From: Forficula auricularia
Taxonomy: Eukaryota; Arthropoda; Insecta; Dermaptera; Forficulidae
DNA length: 64,000 bases
Assembly: GCA_024734495.1 (NCBI GenBank)
Contig: JALMQS010000841.1
Span: 2,542,662 to 2,606,661, forward strand
Direction: 5' to 3'
In this document: in pieces, positions 44,545 through 55,927 of the stretch
How the letters are laid out: each line of letters begins with the position of its first letter
Position numbering within the stretch: the first letter of the stretch is position 1
The notes under the pieces: model-generated
The model's input: the letters and a program-made list of their open reading frames with translations, nothing else
What the model was told of the DNA's origin: nothing
The model's database searches: none
Program-made: the position numbers and the translations under genes

Positions 44545-45535
44545 CTAGCTGACGGCCGGGCCTTCGACCCGGCGTTACCTGGCCCTTGGCAGGCAGCGCC
44601 TCGTTCATACCAATTTAATAATTTAAATTTAAAATAAAACTGAAAGTATTGAAAAAATGTGCTGAATGAAATTGATTCAACAATAAGAAAAAAAATAATT
44701 TTTAAAAAAAAAATAAAAACCGACTTCAAAAAATTAAATGCAACAAATAAAATACACTAAAAGGTATAAAATAATTATTATCTTATTTAGTTACAACTAA
44801 ACGACGAAATATTAACATGAAATTACTTTTTGAAGTCGGTACCAAACAAACTATACCTATAAGCGAGCATACCTTCCAAACGTACTAAGTAAGATCCGTC
44901 GAGTGCGATTCATAAAAGGTATATGTTTGGCACTGACTTAAAAAAGTAATTTCATGTTAATATTTCGTAGTTTAGTTCTAACTAAATAAGTTAATAATTA
45001 TTTTATACCTTTTAGTGTATTTTATTTGTTGAAGTCGTTTTTTATTTTTTTCTTAAAAATTATTTTTATTGTTCTCTTTTTAGTGATGTTATTAATAGTG
45101 ATCATATCATCAGAACTTGACCAAATTAATATGACACCATCCCCAAGACACCCCCTATCGGATAAAAAAAGAAACATCGAAATCGGTTCATAAACAAAGA
45201 AGTTAGGTCTAAAAAAACCTAATAAAAAAGGTCTAATACCTATGAAAAAAAATGGGACCAATCGGATGGTAGGCTGAACCCAATGCAATTTTTTTTTTTA
45301 AATCGGTTGACAATTGGCGGAGATATGAGGTAACATAGGCACACAAAAAAAAAAAAAAAAAAAAAATCAGTCGAATAGAGAACCTCCTCCTTTTTTGAAG
45401 TCGGTTAAAAAATAAGGAAAGATTTATTTAACACATTGTTTTGACCAATCAGATCGTCCTAATATTTTAACGCTTTGCCATTGGCTATGAACTCTCCAAT
45501 CCTATCTTTTGGATACAAACATACATTGGTATATA
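44545..45535 (-). mobile_element. Helitron-like element interrupted by an AACCGACTTC element
   Basis: On the minus strand it ends ...GCCGGGTCGAAGGCCCGGCC GTCAG then CTAG|T (44545-44548), with a GC-rich hairpin before CTAG as in Helitrons. Its upstream half resumes at 45415 (AAGGAAAGATTTATTTAACA, CAATCAGATCGTCC), matching 60939-61241. The split at about 44691-45414 is caused by insertion of an AACCGACTTC element. No Rep/helicase coding is present. Confidence 0.72.
44691..45414 (-). mobile_element. AACCGACTTC element (copy 3), nested in a Helitron
   Basis: In minus orientation: CTTTTTTGAAGTCGGTTAA at 45393-45411 is the family start, and AAAACCGACTTCAAAAAATT at about 44716 lies near the other end. 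The interior CGTACTAAGTAAGATCCGTC is conserved. Confidence 0.75.
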
Positions 45536-45694
45536 GTTTAGTTTTCCAACCCTTCACTGATGGGGTAAAAAAACCCTTATGATCAATTATCAGAATTTTA
45601 TAGAAAAATCACTTTGATTTTCCTAATATAAAATACTTTTTTTTTCTAATAGAGTATTTCATATAGAATAAAAATTTCTGATTTTTCTATAAAA

Positions 45695-45794
45695 NNNNNN
45701 NNNNNNNNNNNNNNNNNNNNNNNNNNNNNNNNNNNNNNNNNNNNNNNNNNNNNNNNNNNNNNNNNNNNNNNNNNNNNNNNNNNNNNNNNNNNNN
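45695..45794. other. Assembly gap (100 N)
   Basis: A run of 100 N within a repeat that includes CAACC(C/T)TTCA(C)(T/C)GATGGGGTAAA on both sides (45549 and 45817), so the gap lies in duplicated sequence. Confidence 0.95.
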
Positions 45795-46363
45795 AAAAAA
45801 AATACTTTTTCAACCTTTCACCGATGGGGTAAAAATACCAAAGGGTCCCCCCTTATGATCAATTATTAGAATTTTATAGAAAAATCACTTTGATTTTTCC
45901 AAGATAATTATATATAAATAAAAACATTTTGACATCAGAACATCCTTTCTACGAACTTCCTATCTTTAGTATCTAAATTTAAGATTTATAGACCCTCAGA
46001 CAGACTGAAAAAAAAAAACATATTTGAAAATTATTTTTCTCCGGGTTTTAGACATTTTAAACCCTATTAACAAAAAAAAATTAATTCGGCAGGCTCGGAA
46101 GGCCGAATTAAATAAAACCTAATTTTTTCATTCAAAATTACATATTTTTGATTTGACATTTGCTAATATAATTTAAAAATTCGCTGTTTTGAGTAAATTT
46201 AATCATTTATTTGTTAAAGAGGCAGATTAAAAAATAGACCCAACAAGGGTTGCTATGACTTGTTAAGATTTAAAACAATTCATTTTCGGAGATGCATTTC
46301 TCAATACTTCACTTATGCTATATAATTGATAATAATAAAATTAGTAGTAAAGTAAAATTTAAA

Positions 46364-47158
46364 TTATCATCATCATTGAGTAGACAGTCCTAAGACTGGT
46401 TTGATGCAACAATCCGTCTCCACTCGACTCTGTCCCCCGCCAGCTGTTTGACCTCTCTAAATGTCTGGCATCCCATATCCCCAATTATTTGGTTGAAATA
46501 TTCTAATCTGGGTCTTCCCCTTTTCTTTCCCACCTCCCCCTCCAAGATATCCCTAAGCAGTCCCACATGTCTCAGTGTGTGCCCCATCATCTGACCTCTT
46601 CTCTTCTTCAGACTCTTCCACAAGGTTCTTCTTTCTCCGATTCTTCCAAGAACTTCTTCGTTTGTAATTTTATCCATCCATTTGATATTTATCATTCTTT
46701 TGTAGCACCACATTTCGAAAGCCTCTAATCTCTTTCTCTCCGCTTTTCTAATTGTCCAGGTTTCACACCCTTACATGGCTATGCTCCATACATATGTCTT
46801 CAATAGCAACTTCCTGTTTTCTAAGCTGATTGAGGAGGAGCATAGTAGTTTTTGTTTTGAATTAAACCCCATTTTTGCTTGGGCTATTCTTGATTTAATT
46901 TCGTTTTCGCTCCTCCCATCCCATGTTATTTTACTTCCTAGGTAGCGGAATTCCTTAACTCTTAGGTTTTCTTGGTTAATTTTGATGCATTCCTGTCTCG
47001 TTTGTTCTTTTTTTGTACATACTAGGACCTTGGTTTTATTCTTGTTTATTTTCATTTTGATTTCTTCTATTAGGATTTGGTTAATTCCATTCAGAGCGTC
47101 CTCTAATTCTTTTTTATCCTAGAAGGGCAATGTCATCGGCAAATCTTAACATAGCGAT
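46364..47158 (-). pseudogene. LINE 3' end encoding RT C-terminal region, with 11-bp TSD
   Basis: Flanked by TAAAATTTAAA at 46353-46363 and 47159-47169. The minus strand starts at LRFADDIALL, the RT catalytic FADD box. After a frameshift or stop it continues KINKNKTKVLVCTKKEQTRQ, VKEFRYLGSKITWDG, RIAQAKMGF, and then (after TGT/ATG-region decay) EAFEMWCYKRMINIKWMDKI, RRGQMMGHTLRH and RPRLEYFNQIIGDMG, ending at VASNQS. This architecture belongs to endonuclease-type non-LTR retrotransposons (RTE/CR1-like; clade uncertain). The 3' end is a (TGA)n tail (plus ATCATCATC at 46366-46377). Related 3' ends are at 15720-16160 and 25463-25560. Confidence 0.9.
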
Positions 47159-47735
47159 TAAAATTTAAAAATATAAATTACTAGTTAGGATTCATAGATA
47201 AAAGACAAATTGCTCGTGAGTAAGACTATATATTTTTTTAATTTAAATTTATTTAATATTTCACCTAGAACCTACATCATTAACCATGAACAAAATTAGT
47301 AGTATAGATTTCTGTCCAGTTTCACGTTCTTATAAAAGTAAGAATTAACTTTTGAATCTTGAAAAGAAAATCCGGAGCTGGAACTCTTAGCATATTCAGG
47401 ATTGAATATGTATATATAACCGGACATCTCCATCATGCATTTCGAAATGGAAATTTGCTTGCTTGATAGATTCTCGTTGCATCTATCAACACTTTCTAAC
47501 GCATGACTGTAATTTATAATATTTCTTATAAAAATAAATTACACAACCTTTCGATCACCTATTGTTTTCATGAGATGTCAAACGACTATGAAATTCTCAT
47601 TCCCAACTAATCAAGAATATCATATTTGAAAATTTCCGAATTAGTGAGCGAAATTTGTGCATTTATAAAAAATTAAAATAATATAAGTATAAGCGATATA
47701 TAGCCGGACTTGCCTACTGAGGTTTCCATCCATTC

Positions 47736-48088
47736 GTCCGCCTCCTTGGTGTAATGGTCAGCATGTCTGGCTGGCAACCCGGAGGTCTCGGGTTCGATTC
47801 CCGGCTATACCCAGACATTTTTTTCTGTAAGTATAGGGTCTGGTAATAAAAATTAAGTGGGAGATAAATTTAACATAATTTATCGCGCGGAGAATTTACC
47901 ACTGTTGGAAGCCCTTAAAAAACTTGGTAAATTGGATTGTATCTAACTTTCTGAGATTTGGCTCGTGATCCCGGCTTCTTTCCTTCTACTCTGTTCTTTT
48001 CACGGTGGAGGGGCCATCCCATACAGGCCTTTAGGGGATGCACCTTCTGGTGTATCTCCTTCCCACATCAATATCATTAAAAAAAAAA
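47736..48088 (+). mobile_element. tRNA-derived SINE with LINE-like tail
   Basis: The head (about 47740-47815) resembles a tRNA: an A-box-like TTGGTGTAATGGTCAGCA, an anticodon-arm-like TCTGGCTGGCAACCCGGA and a perfect B box GGTTCGATTCC within CTCGGGTTCGATTCCCGG. A unique body follows (AAGTGGGAGATAAATTTAAC, TTTACCACTG). The 3' part (CTTTTCACGGTGGAGGGGCC, ACAGGCCTTTAGGGGATGCA, CCTTCTGGTGTATC) closely matches the 3' UTR of the LINE at 16748-16890, and an A-run ends it. It is probably transcribed by Pol III and mobilised by that LINE family. A 5'-truncated copy is at 33307-33565. I judge it a SINE, not a working tRNA gene, because the acceptor stem does not pair. Confidence 0.88.
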
Positions 48089-48380
48089 TCTATCTATCTA
48101 TCTATATAAAATGGAAAAGCATGTAAGCTTATTTACACTTTTCAAGTGGATATTGAATTATTATAAATCTATATGAAATATCTATTTGTAAAATGTATTT
48201 TATCTCTGGAAAATTAAAATGTGATTTTTCTAAAAAATTCTAATCATTTATCATAAGGGGGGCCCTTTGGTGTTTTTACCCCACCGCTGAAGGGTTGAAA
48301 AAGTAATTTTTTTCTCTTTTTACTTTATCCAATGCGAAGCATGGGGATAGTATTGTAATTTCAAGTCGATATTGAATTAT
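48088..48380. repeat. Helitron-like 5' end (TCTATATAAAATGG) and related repeat
   Basis: TCTATCTATATAAAATGGAA at 48100 resembles the 5' end of insect Helitrons (TC start). Downstream, CATAAGGGGGGCCCTTTGGT and GTTTTTACCCCACCGCTGAA are the reverse complement of sequence at 45815-45870. The 3' end was not located. Confidence 0.4.
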
Positions 48381-48694
48381 TTTAAATCTATATGAAATAC
48401 TCTAAAAAGAGAAAAGTGATTAGATTTTGAATTTGGAGTATCTAGTTTGACAACTTCCGGTTCAAAAAATAAAAAAAATAAAACGTATGTCATAAGAGAA
48501 GATATTAAATGGTTGTAAATAATAAGCTGGAATTGGACCTACGTGATTATATTAATAAGCTGTATTTCTTTGGCGAGTTTTACTTTCCAGCTCAAACTGT
48601 TCGCTGATAAAAATTGCTAGCGGAAAGAGTACCGGGGATTAAATATTTTCACTTATCTCTTAAATTTAATTTAATTTTTAAGCAATATAATATA

Positions 48695-48924
48695 CTAGCT
48701 TCTCCAGGGGTGCCATTCGGGTGGGTTGTCCTGGCGGGCAGCGTCTCGAGACGGATAAAAGTTTTTTTAATATTTATTTAACGCATCGGCTAAGCACGAT
48801 CGCTATCTGACCAATCAGAATCGTTCTAATAATTTAACGCTTTGCCATTGATTATGCACTGGCCAATCAGATTGTTTGGATCATACAAACATATATACAT
48901 ACTTTTCCATTATATAAATAGAGA
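48695..48924 (-). mobile_element. Helitron-like element, non-autonomous
   Basis: The minus strand starts A|TCTCTATTTATATAATGGAA and ends in a GC-rich region with CTAG|T at 48695. The interior (CCAATCAGATTGTTTGGATC; GCTTTGCCATTGATTATGCA) matches the copy at 59283-59527. Confidence 0.7.
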
Positions 48925-49925
48925 TTAGTTTCAGATAAAAATATTCTGTATAAATTAAGGTAAAGGTAGGTTTAGAACTCATTAACAATCACAAAATTTA
49001 AGCTTTAGTTTCCATTTGGCCTAAGTATATTTTGACATGCTCCCAAATGAATGAATTCTATTAGTTCTTTTATTTTTGTGTTTCGAGTCTGAGATAACAA
49101 TCCTTCGACCTGTTGCTTAAGCTAACCAAAAAATGGTAGACGTTCATGTGCTTTGAAATGGATTTGCAAGTTGGGGTAAAATTGGATAATAAAAATAAAC
49201 TGTGTTTTAATCTCCTCTTTATCTGATGAAATTTTTCTGTTAAACATTACTTTCCAATTATTCGAAAGTATCTAATCATGGGGTTCCAAAAAGATAACAT
49301 TATAACCCTCTTTAATTTTTTCACATTGCTTTAAGCTTCAGATCGATTCTATAATTTTTATAAACATTTTTTTCACTTTATTACAAAATTTGAATAAGGA
49401 TTTGAAACGCAATAAAAAGGGTAAGCTTGTTGTTACGTCACTGTTGTACACTTTTTGGCGAAATTCTTCTAACTACACACAAATTAAATAATAATTAATA
49501 GGGATTGTGGTGTTGGTGCAAGGTTCAACATCTTTAATCCAAAAATTTTGGCGAAAATCCCTTTTATTTCAGCAGAAGAAAAATCCAGATGATGTCATGC
49601 AGAACCGCCTAAGATTCAACTTCTTTCTCTTCTTTTCCCTAAAATGTTTCCTTATTGTATTGTATCCATTGTATATATCCATAATGTTTCTCGTTCCTGT
49701 TATATTCTTAATTACTGCCTTTCACCGTATCCTTATTTTAAGGGGAAGTTCCAAGTTTGTCATATGGGTCATTCTTGAAAATTCTTAGAATTCTGCTATA
49801 ATAACCACATCTTAAAAATAAAAATTTTTTATAGAGGAATAAGAAAAATTCTTACATTGGTAGTTTTCGACCACAAGGATATTTATTATTATTTATTATT
49901 ATGAGCTAAAATTAATTATGATGAT

Positions 49926-50156
49926 TTGTTTCCCCAAAACTGGAGATTTGAATGGGTATTCTCCACGAAGACCGAAATGCTTAACTCGAAACATTCCAGG
50001 AAACGGACGTTGGATCCATCTATGAAGATGATGTCCTCTTACCCCGCCAACATCCCCCATTTCCAATTTCTTACTCTTTCAGCCATGCAGAGTCAATTGG
50101 ATGGCTCGAGCAGCATAGAAACGATTCAGGCGGAGATAGGCAACCCGCCTCGATGA
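49926..50156 (+). other. Unassigned open frame in GC-balanced island
   Basis: A 76-codon frame on the plus strand (FPQNWRFEWVFSTKTEMLNS..., QSQLDGSSSIETIQAEIGNP) lies in a stretch of more balanced base composition (about 49930-50240) than its surroundings. I recognise no family, and there is no clear splice context. It could be a decayed transposon fragment or an exon of an unknown gene; most likely it is not a gene. Confidence 0.15.
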
Positions 50157-51169
50157 GTGCTCGCAATCGGGAAGGCATCAACCAACTTGCTGTAACTCCA
50201 TAATCGGGTGGTGGCCCAAGACCATTTCAAGGTGGACAAGTAGTTTTTAATCAAAGTATCAATTTTGACAATAAATAACTTGTTTAATTAATAGTAATCT
50301 TTACTGAAAACATGGAAGAATCGACTTAAAAGCAGCGGGAAATTCAAGTCCCTTCCCCCTCTAAGAAAAGACATAGATCCAGGTTTGGTCCCCGATTTTC
50401 GTCGCCCTGGGCAAAAATTATTTTCGGCGTCCTTTAAGTAGACACATATTATTTTGAAATATAATTTTTGATAGCGAATTTTCTAAGTATTTTTACAAAA
50501 TAAAAGCATTATTATCTTTATTGCAGAGTTTTCTGCTTAGCCTTTTAGAATCTAACTGGCGTAGATTTTTCAATTTTTAGCCGGAGCCGGATTTTAAGTG
50601 ATAATAAAATTCACGAAACAGAATCATAAGGCACCCGCAGTCTTAAGAGTAAAGAATTGATAATGTAATTTGTTCGATTTTTTACTAATTTACAATTCAT
50701 ATATTTTGTTGACTGTTGAAATTGGAAAATTGCACAAAATGGTAAAGTGTTCCGTAACAAACATATAAAGAATCTAAGGTGGAAATGTTAAGATAAGAGA
50801 AACGCATTTTCAATAGTATAAAAAATGAAAACCAATAAGATAAATTGTTTTACGATAACCTTAAGATGTAATAAATGTCAGAATTTATTTCACCCAATAG
50901 AAATTAGAATAGAAATGCAATTGAGAGACTTGAAGTGTTTTATCAAAATAATGTTCGTCGATGGATGCAATTAGAAAACAAGAGATAGGGGAGAGCTGAG
51001 GGGGGTGGTAGGGGCCCCGGAGCTATTTAATTTAATTACAAGCTGAAGACGTCGAAAACAACTGGGAAATTATTTTATCGGCCAGCTAACGGAGAGACAG
51101 TCCAAATGAGTGGCCTTCCAGTCTTATCTTATTATCTACAACAAATGGGAATTAATCTTTTGAAATGTC

Positions 51170-51196
51170 AAGCCATTATATATATATATATATTTT
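51170..51196. repeat. (TA)n microsatellite
   Basis: TATATATATATATATA followed by TTTTG repeats (TTTTGTTTTGTTTTGTTTTG) at about 51195-51218. Confidence 0.8.
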
Positions 51197-51333
51197 TTGT
51201 TTTGTTTTGTTTTGTTTCGAAGAAATGAAAAACAAAATGACGCCGATAAGGGTGGGTAGAGGCCTGGTTTGGGTTGGGTAACAAATCTTAAAAGAGCTCA
51301 TGAGATCTTATTTAAGCTAGTCTTAGCCAACCC

Positions 51334-52650
51334 TCCCAGAATCTCTTGCCTAATTTAAAAAGTCTACAATTTTTTACCAAAAAATATATATTTGATTTAG
51401 TGTAGAGATGAATTTTAGCCCCTTTAAAAATGCTTACATTAAAGCTTAAATGTGGTAGATCAGTGCAAACACTATTGGTAAATGGCAAATACGGTGTTGC
51501 CGCCATGTTGTAGAAATTGGAACTAACGCAATTGGGTCGCTGTCACAAATGTCATATGCATAATCAAAGAATATTATTTAATAAATAGGTTTGGTCTCCC
51601 AGAATCTCTCGCCTAGTTTAGAAAGTCTACACATTTTTAACAAAAAATATATATTTGATTTAGTGTAGAGATGAATTTTAGCCCCTCTAAAAACGTTTAC
51701 ATTAAAGCTTAAGTGTGAGAGATCTTTTTAGTGAGATCAGTGAAAATACTATTGGTAAATGGTAAATATGGTGTTGCCCCCATGTGGTATAAATTGGAAC
51801 TAACTCAATTGGGTCGCTGTCACAAATGTGTCGTTCATTATAATAGTGGTGTAACTCCATGAATATGAATTCGGAGTTAATGAGCTTTTTGCAAATTGAT
51901 GTATAGGGAAATAAAGACAAGTATTCATTTATTTTTTATTGTTTAGTACAAATCAATGATTTTATTTGTTGTAACTTTCAAAATAAAGCTAAAACTAATT
52001 AAATAAATGAACTTAAAGTTTTTTTCTGGAGTTTTAGTTCTGCACTTTTAGTTCCCTGAGTAAACAAGTAGTGCCTTTTATGAGCTTTTAATGCAATATT
52101 TGGAGTTGTTTCTCTTTTATAATGCAAGATATGACTAAATGTGATACCATTAACCAAAAAAATGGAGTTATACCACTATTATATTAAAGGACACAAATGT
52201 CATATGCATAATCAACGAATATTATTTAATAAATAGGTTTGGTTTTTGTTTATATGTCATTTAAACACTGACCAATCAGCTGTCAGAAGACCCAATTGAG
52301 AGAGTTCAAGCTTTCACCACCAGTGGGCGTTTCTGAAATTTTCAGTTACCAATAGTACACGAAATTAAAGGCCCAACGATAATATCAAATTTCATATTAA
52401 AATTTACATTTAAAATACTAAAAGAGGAAACATTTAGAAAATAGGTTTGGTTTTTGTTTATATGTCATTTAAACACTGATCAATCAGGAGTCAGAAGACC
52501 CAATTGAGAGAGTTCAAGCTTTCGCCACCAGTTGGCGTATCTACAATTTCCAGTTATCAATAGTACACGAAATTCAAGGCACAACAATAATATCAAATTT
52601 CATATTAAAATTTACATTTAAAATACTAAAAGAGGAAACATTTAGAAAAC
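51334..52650. repeat. Satellite-like tandem duplications interrupted by a TIR element
   Basis: Unit type 1 (about 262 bp: CCCAGAATCTCTTGCCTAAT, ATTTGATTTAGTGTAGAGAT, TTGGGTCGCTGTCACAAATG) occurs at 51334-51596 and 51597-51828 plus 52194-52240. Unit type 2 (about 200 bp: TTTTTGTTTATATGTCATTT, AAGACCCAATTGAGAGAGTT) occurs at 52241-52440 and 52443-52650. The element at 51829-52193 splits the second type-1 unit. Confidence 0.8.
51829..52193. mobile_element. TIR element inserted in satellite unit
   Basis: The ends TGTCGTTCATTATAATAGTG(GTGTAACTCCAT) and the complement of TGTCCTTTAATATAATAGTG(GTATAACTCCAT) form inverted repeats of more than 30 bp. CAAATG borders both sides (51823-51828, 52194-52199), and the intact site is visible in the neighbouring unit at about 51541-51560. 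365 bp, non-coding. The superfamily is unclear because the duplication could be read as 6 to 9 bp. Confidence 0.8.
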
Positions 52651-52857
52651 TAAGCAAACAAAAAACAATCTTGCTTTATTAATAGAATCAAGGGCTTAAT
52701 TTCGATACATTTTTAATAAGACAAAATTATTTTAAAGGAACAAAATTTAAAATTTTGCCACAGAATGAGAAAATGATCTTGAATTTAATGAAAAAGTTAC
52801 TTAATTTGATTTAAAACATTGGAAAAGCTAATTTTAAAATTTGGAGATAGGTAGATT

Positions 52858-53069
52858 ACGAGGGGTGAACCGCGACCTAATATGCTGTACACCTACTTCC
52901 ACTTGTACTTCCAAATATTTCCAAGTACTTCCAAATATTTCCAGGCACTTCCAAATATTTCCAAGTACTTCCACATATTTTCAAGTACTTCCAAATATTT
53001 CCAAGTACTTCTAAAATACTTCCAAAGAGATGTACGTACAGCTACTTCCAATCGCGGATCACCCCTCGG
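52858..53069. mobile_element. MITE CGAGGGGTGA family with internal minisatellite
   Basis: The ends CGAGGGGTGAACCGCGACCT and ATCGCGGATCACCCCTCGG match the family, but the interior is replaced by about six tandem copies of a 20-21 bp unit (ACTTCCAAATATTTCCAAGT). The unit probably expanded from the TTCCACTTCCA/TTTCCAAGT segment present in other copies. Confidence 0.85.
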
Positions 53070-54011
53070 AAGATTATGGGAGGGTTAAAATGGCATTTAC
53101 GATATTTTATGAAAAACATAATTTGATTCAAAATAAGGGGGTTAATTCAAATTATTTGAGCATGGGAATTCTTTAAGTAGAATTTATACTTACTGCATCA
53201 TATAATTTCTAACAAGTTACCTGGAGGAGAGTCGAATATATTTTAATTAAAATATTGGCAGGAAAATTTAGAATACATCTTTTTTCGTCTTTCCTCTGAA
53301 AATGTAATCAAAATTCCAGCTCAGCTATAGACTATGAAAATTTCTGCGAAACCATAACTAATAGCAAATCGTTTGCGTAATTCTTTATTTTTATACCGGT
53401 GGAAGGACATTTTTTACATTGAAAAGAACTCGTTGACATACACTTTAAAAATGAATTCTGTTTTTTCGATGAAATCTTGTAAAAAATTTAACACAATTAA
53501 TAAATCCATAAGAGAGGAGACAGGGGTAATAAATAATTTGAGACTCAGTTTGGAATCAAGCAAATGTACACACCCTATGTTAATAATATTCATTTTTTAA
53601 CAAATGAAATTGGTCTACTTGTACGGATTGCCTTACAGAGTTTGGTGCACTTTATTTGAGGCGTCGCCAATTTTATAAAAATAAAAAAGAACTAAGGATG
53701 TTAAAATTAATCCCGAAAAATCCCAAGGGATGTAAAATGCAATTATTTTTCTAGACTAGACAGTTCAGCTGTTTTGAGCAAATTCCCAAGGTAGTGTGGA
53801 TCTTTTTAGGCTTCTGTTAATAAGTAAATTCGGTCTTTATACATCTCTATACATGGTCTGTCTGTCTGGCATATTTGTACGATTTTCTATGATGCTCTCG
53901 AGTTAATAGTGCCAAAGCAAAAATAAATTTCTTTATTTATTCTGACAGACATTGTAGCTCGTAATCTAAATAAAGTAGAAACTTAAAATATAGGTACAAG
54001 CTATTGGGAAA

Positions 54012-54660
54012 GTGAAAATTCCGATACGCTATCTGGTGGTCTAAATAAAAATTAGCCACAGTAGGGATAAAAATTAAGCCATGCTCCTATCAAGGTTCTT
54101 ATGTGAAACTGAGAATTCGGATACGCTAACTGGTGGTCTAAATTGAAACTAGCCACCGTAGGACAAAAAATTAAGCCACGTTTCTATCAAGGTTCCTATG
54201 GAAAACTAAGTAGAGTGACTATATAGGGAGAGTGGCGACACGTATGGCCATTTCTAGTTGTTTTTTAAATTGAAGAATATTAGGAAATTTAAAAAAATTA
54301 ATATTTAAACACATTCTTTACACATATTAAAGATTATTTAATTAAAAATAAAAGGTAATAATAATAATATTATCTTAAATTTTCTAATATTATTTAGCTT
54401 AAAATACGACTCAAAATGGCGGGTGGGCCTACGTGTCGCCACTGTACCTATAGAGTCACTGTAAAACTAAGAATTTCGATACGCTATCTGGTGGTCTAAA
54501 TTGAAACTAGCCACCGTAGGACAAAAAATTAAGCCACGTTACTACCAAGGTTCCCATGGAAAACTAGGAATTCCGATACGCTATCTGGTGGTTTAAACTG
54601 AAACTAGCCTTCGTAGGGCAAAAAATTAAGCCACACAACTACCAAGGTTCCCAATATAGT
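54012..54660. repeat. Tandem array of about 100-bp units
   Basis: Four units each hold GATACGCTATCTGGTGGT, GAAACTAGCCACCGTAGG, AAAAAATTAAGCCACG and ACCAAGGTTCC(C/T)ATGG (54012, 54113, 54463 and 54567). The second and third are separated by the TIR element at 54211-54462. Confidence 0.85.
54211..54462. mobile_element. TIR element with 9-bp TSD in tandem array
   Basis: The ends TAGAGTGACTATATAGGG and CCTATAGAGTCACTGT are inverted repeats, followed inward by GTGGCGACACGTA on both sides. AAAACTAAG flanks it at 54202-54210 and 54463-54471; neighbouring units show the target once. hAT or a MULE-like group is possible. Confidence 0.78.
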
Positions 54661-55335
54661 ATTCATTTCCACGGTGTAGCCAAAAATCGTTTTTAATTGA
54701 TTATTTTGAAGCGAGTTAAATTTTTCGTGAGGTCAAAAATATAAAATATTTTTTATAATGGGGTGTCAGGTATCCATGAAAAAATATTTTTAAGAGGAAT
54801 CTGTTGATATTAATTTTTGAATATAACAAGCGCAAAGTTTCTATTTTTAGGGAATTTTTTAACTGCCAGCATTCAAAAAAGGCTTAATTTAAAATTAAGA
54901 AAAAAATTCACGAATTCGTTCATTTGCTTCTTAGTCTTGACAAATAAGAACGGATTTAATATCTCAAGTATTTTGGAAGATATAAGGTACGGAACCCACG
55001 TACCCATATATTTTTTGGAGGCTCTGAATTAATCAATAAAAAAAAACAGTTGTGAATTTAATAAAAATAGTGTAAATATTGATTTCTGGGAAGGAGGCAT
55101 GATCCCCCTTCTAACTACGTCCATAGAAATTATTTAATTGATTCGATTGGTTTAAACCATTTAAATGTGACGTCATCCTGACCTATCTCAATTTTTATCA
55201 ATTTACGTCTTTTCCTCAGCATTTTTTTAATGATAAGAATGCAAGATCCAAGATTGACTCTTGCATTCTTTGGATGGATCAAAGTTGAAGTTTGTGGAAC
55301 TGTGTCTTGAAAGAGTGAATGTTGAAGGATTCGAG

Positions 55336-55435
55336 CGAGGGGTGAACCGCGATTGGAATTAGGTGTACACCGTCTATGGATTTATTTGGAATTACTTTGG
55401 AATTCATTAGATAATCTATTGTCATCTTTGTGTTT
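55336..55435. mobile_element. MITE CGAGGGGTGA family, half element
   Basis: CGAGGGGTGAACCGCGATTG then TTAGGTGTACACCGTC and ATTCATTAGATAATCTATTG is the right half of the family in reverse orientation; the other end is missing. Confidence 0.7.
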
Positions 55436-55927
55436 AAATTGACAACGAAAGTATTTTCAATTAAAAAACTTAATGCTCTAATTTTTTATTAAATTTGAAT
55501 ATTAATTTTATTTATTCATTTTTTATTGATTTTGATATTGCTTTTTTTGAATTAATTTTTAACAATTTAACTAAAAATTTGCAAAAAAATAATTTTTAAA
55601 TGTTTTTTATATAGCTTATTTCGATTATGTATTGTGCTGAAGAAAGCAAAACAATTGTCGAAAACGTTAGCTAAAAAATCACATTTTCTTCGAAAATAAA
55701 AAAAGCAATATCATCGCTCCTATAGGTGAACAACAATATTTCTCCCCTCTGAGAAAGATGGGAAGGCTCCCATAAAGGACTATGTTAAAAAAGAGTATAC
55801 GAGTTTTAGCGCCCCTGGTGACCATGACCGAAATGAAAATATTTATGGAATATAAATAATTACAAATTGTACAAAATGATCGATAATTAATAATCAACAA
55901 TATATTTTGAGAGATAATACTTTATCT

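Noticed and set aside
47740..47815. Stand-alone tRNA gene
   Set aside because: The B box is perfect and an anticodon arm can be drawn, but the acceptor stem does not pair, and a SINE body with LINE-like tail and A-run follows directly.
52310..52540. CTCF-like motifs (CCACCAG(T)(T/G)GGCG) in the 52-kb repeat and CGCCAACTGGCG near 59660
   Set aside because: Short partial matches, two of them copies of one duplicated unit; insufficient to call binding sites.
55620..55680. Further hammerhead core (CTGAAGAAAGC...GTCGAAAAC)
   Set aside because: The core letters are similar, but stem II does not pair next to the core, and no arms or TSD were found.
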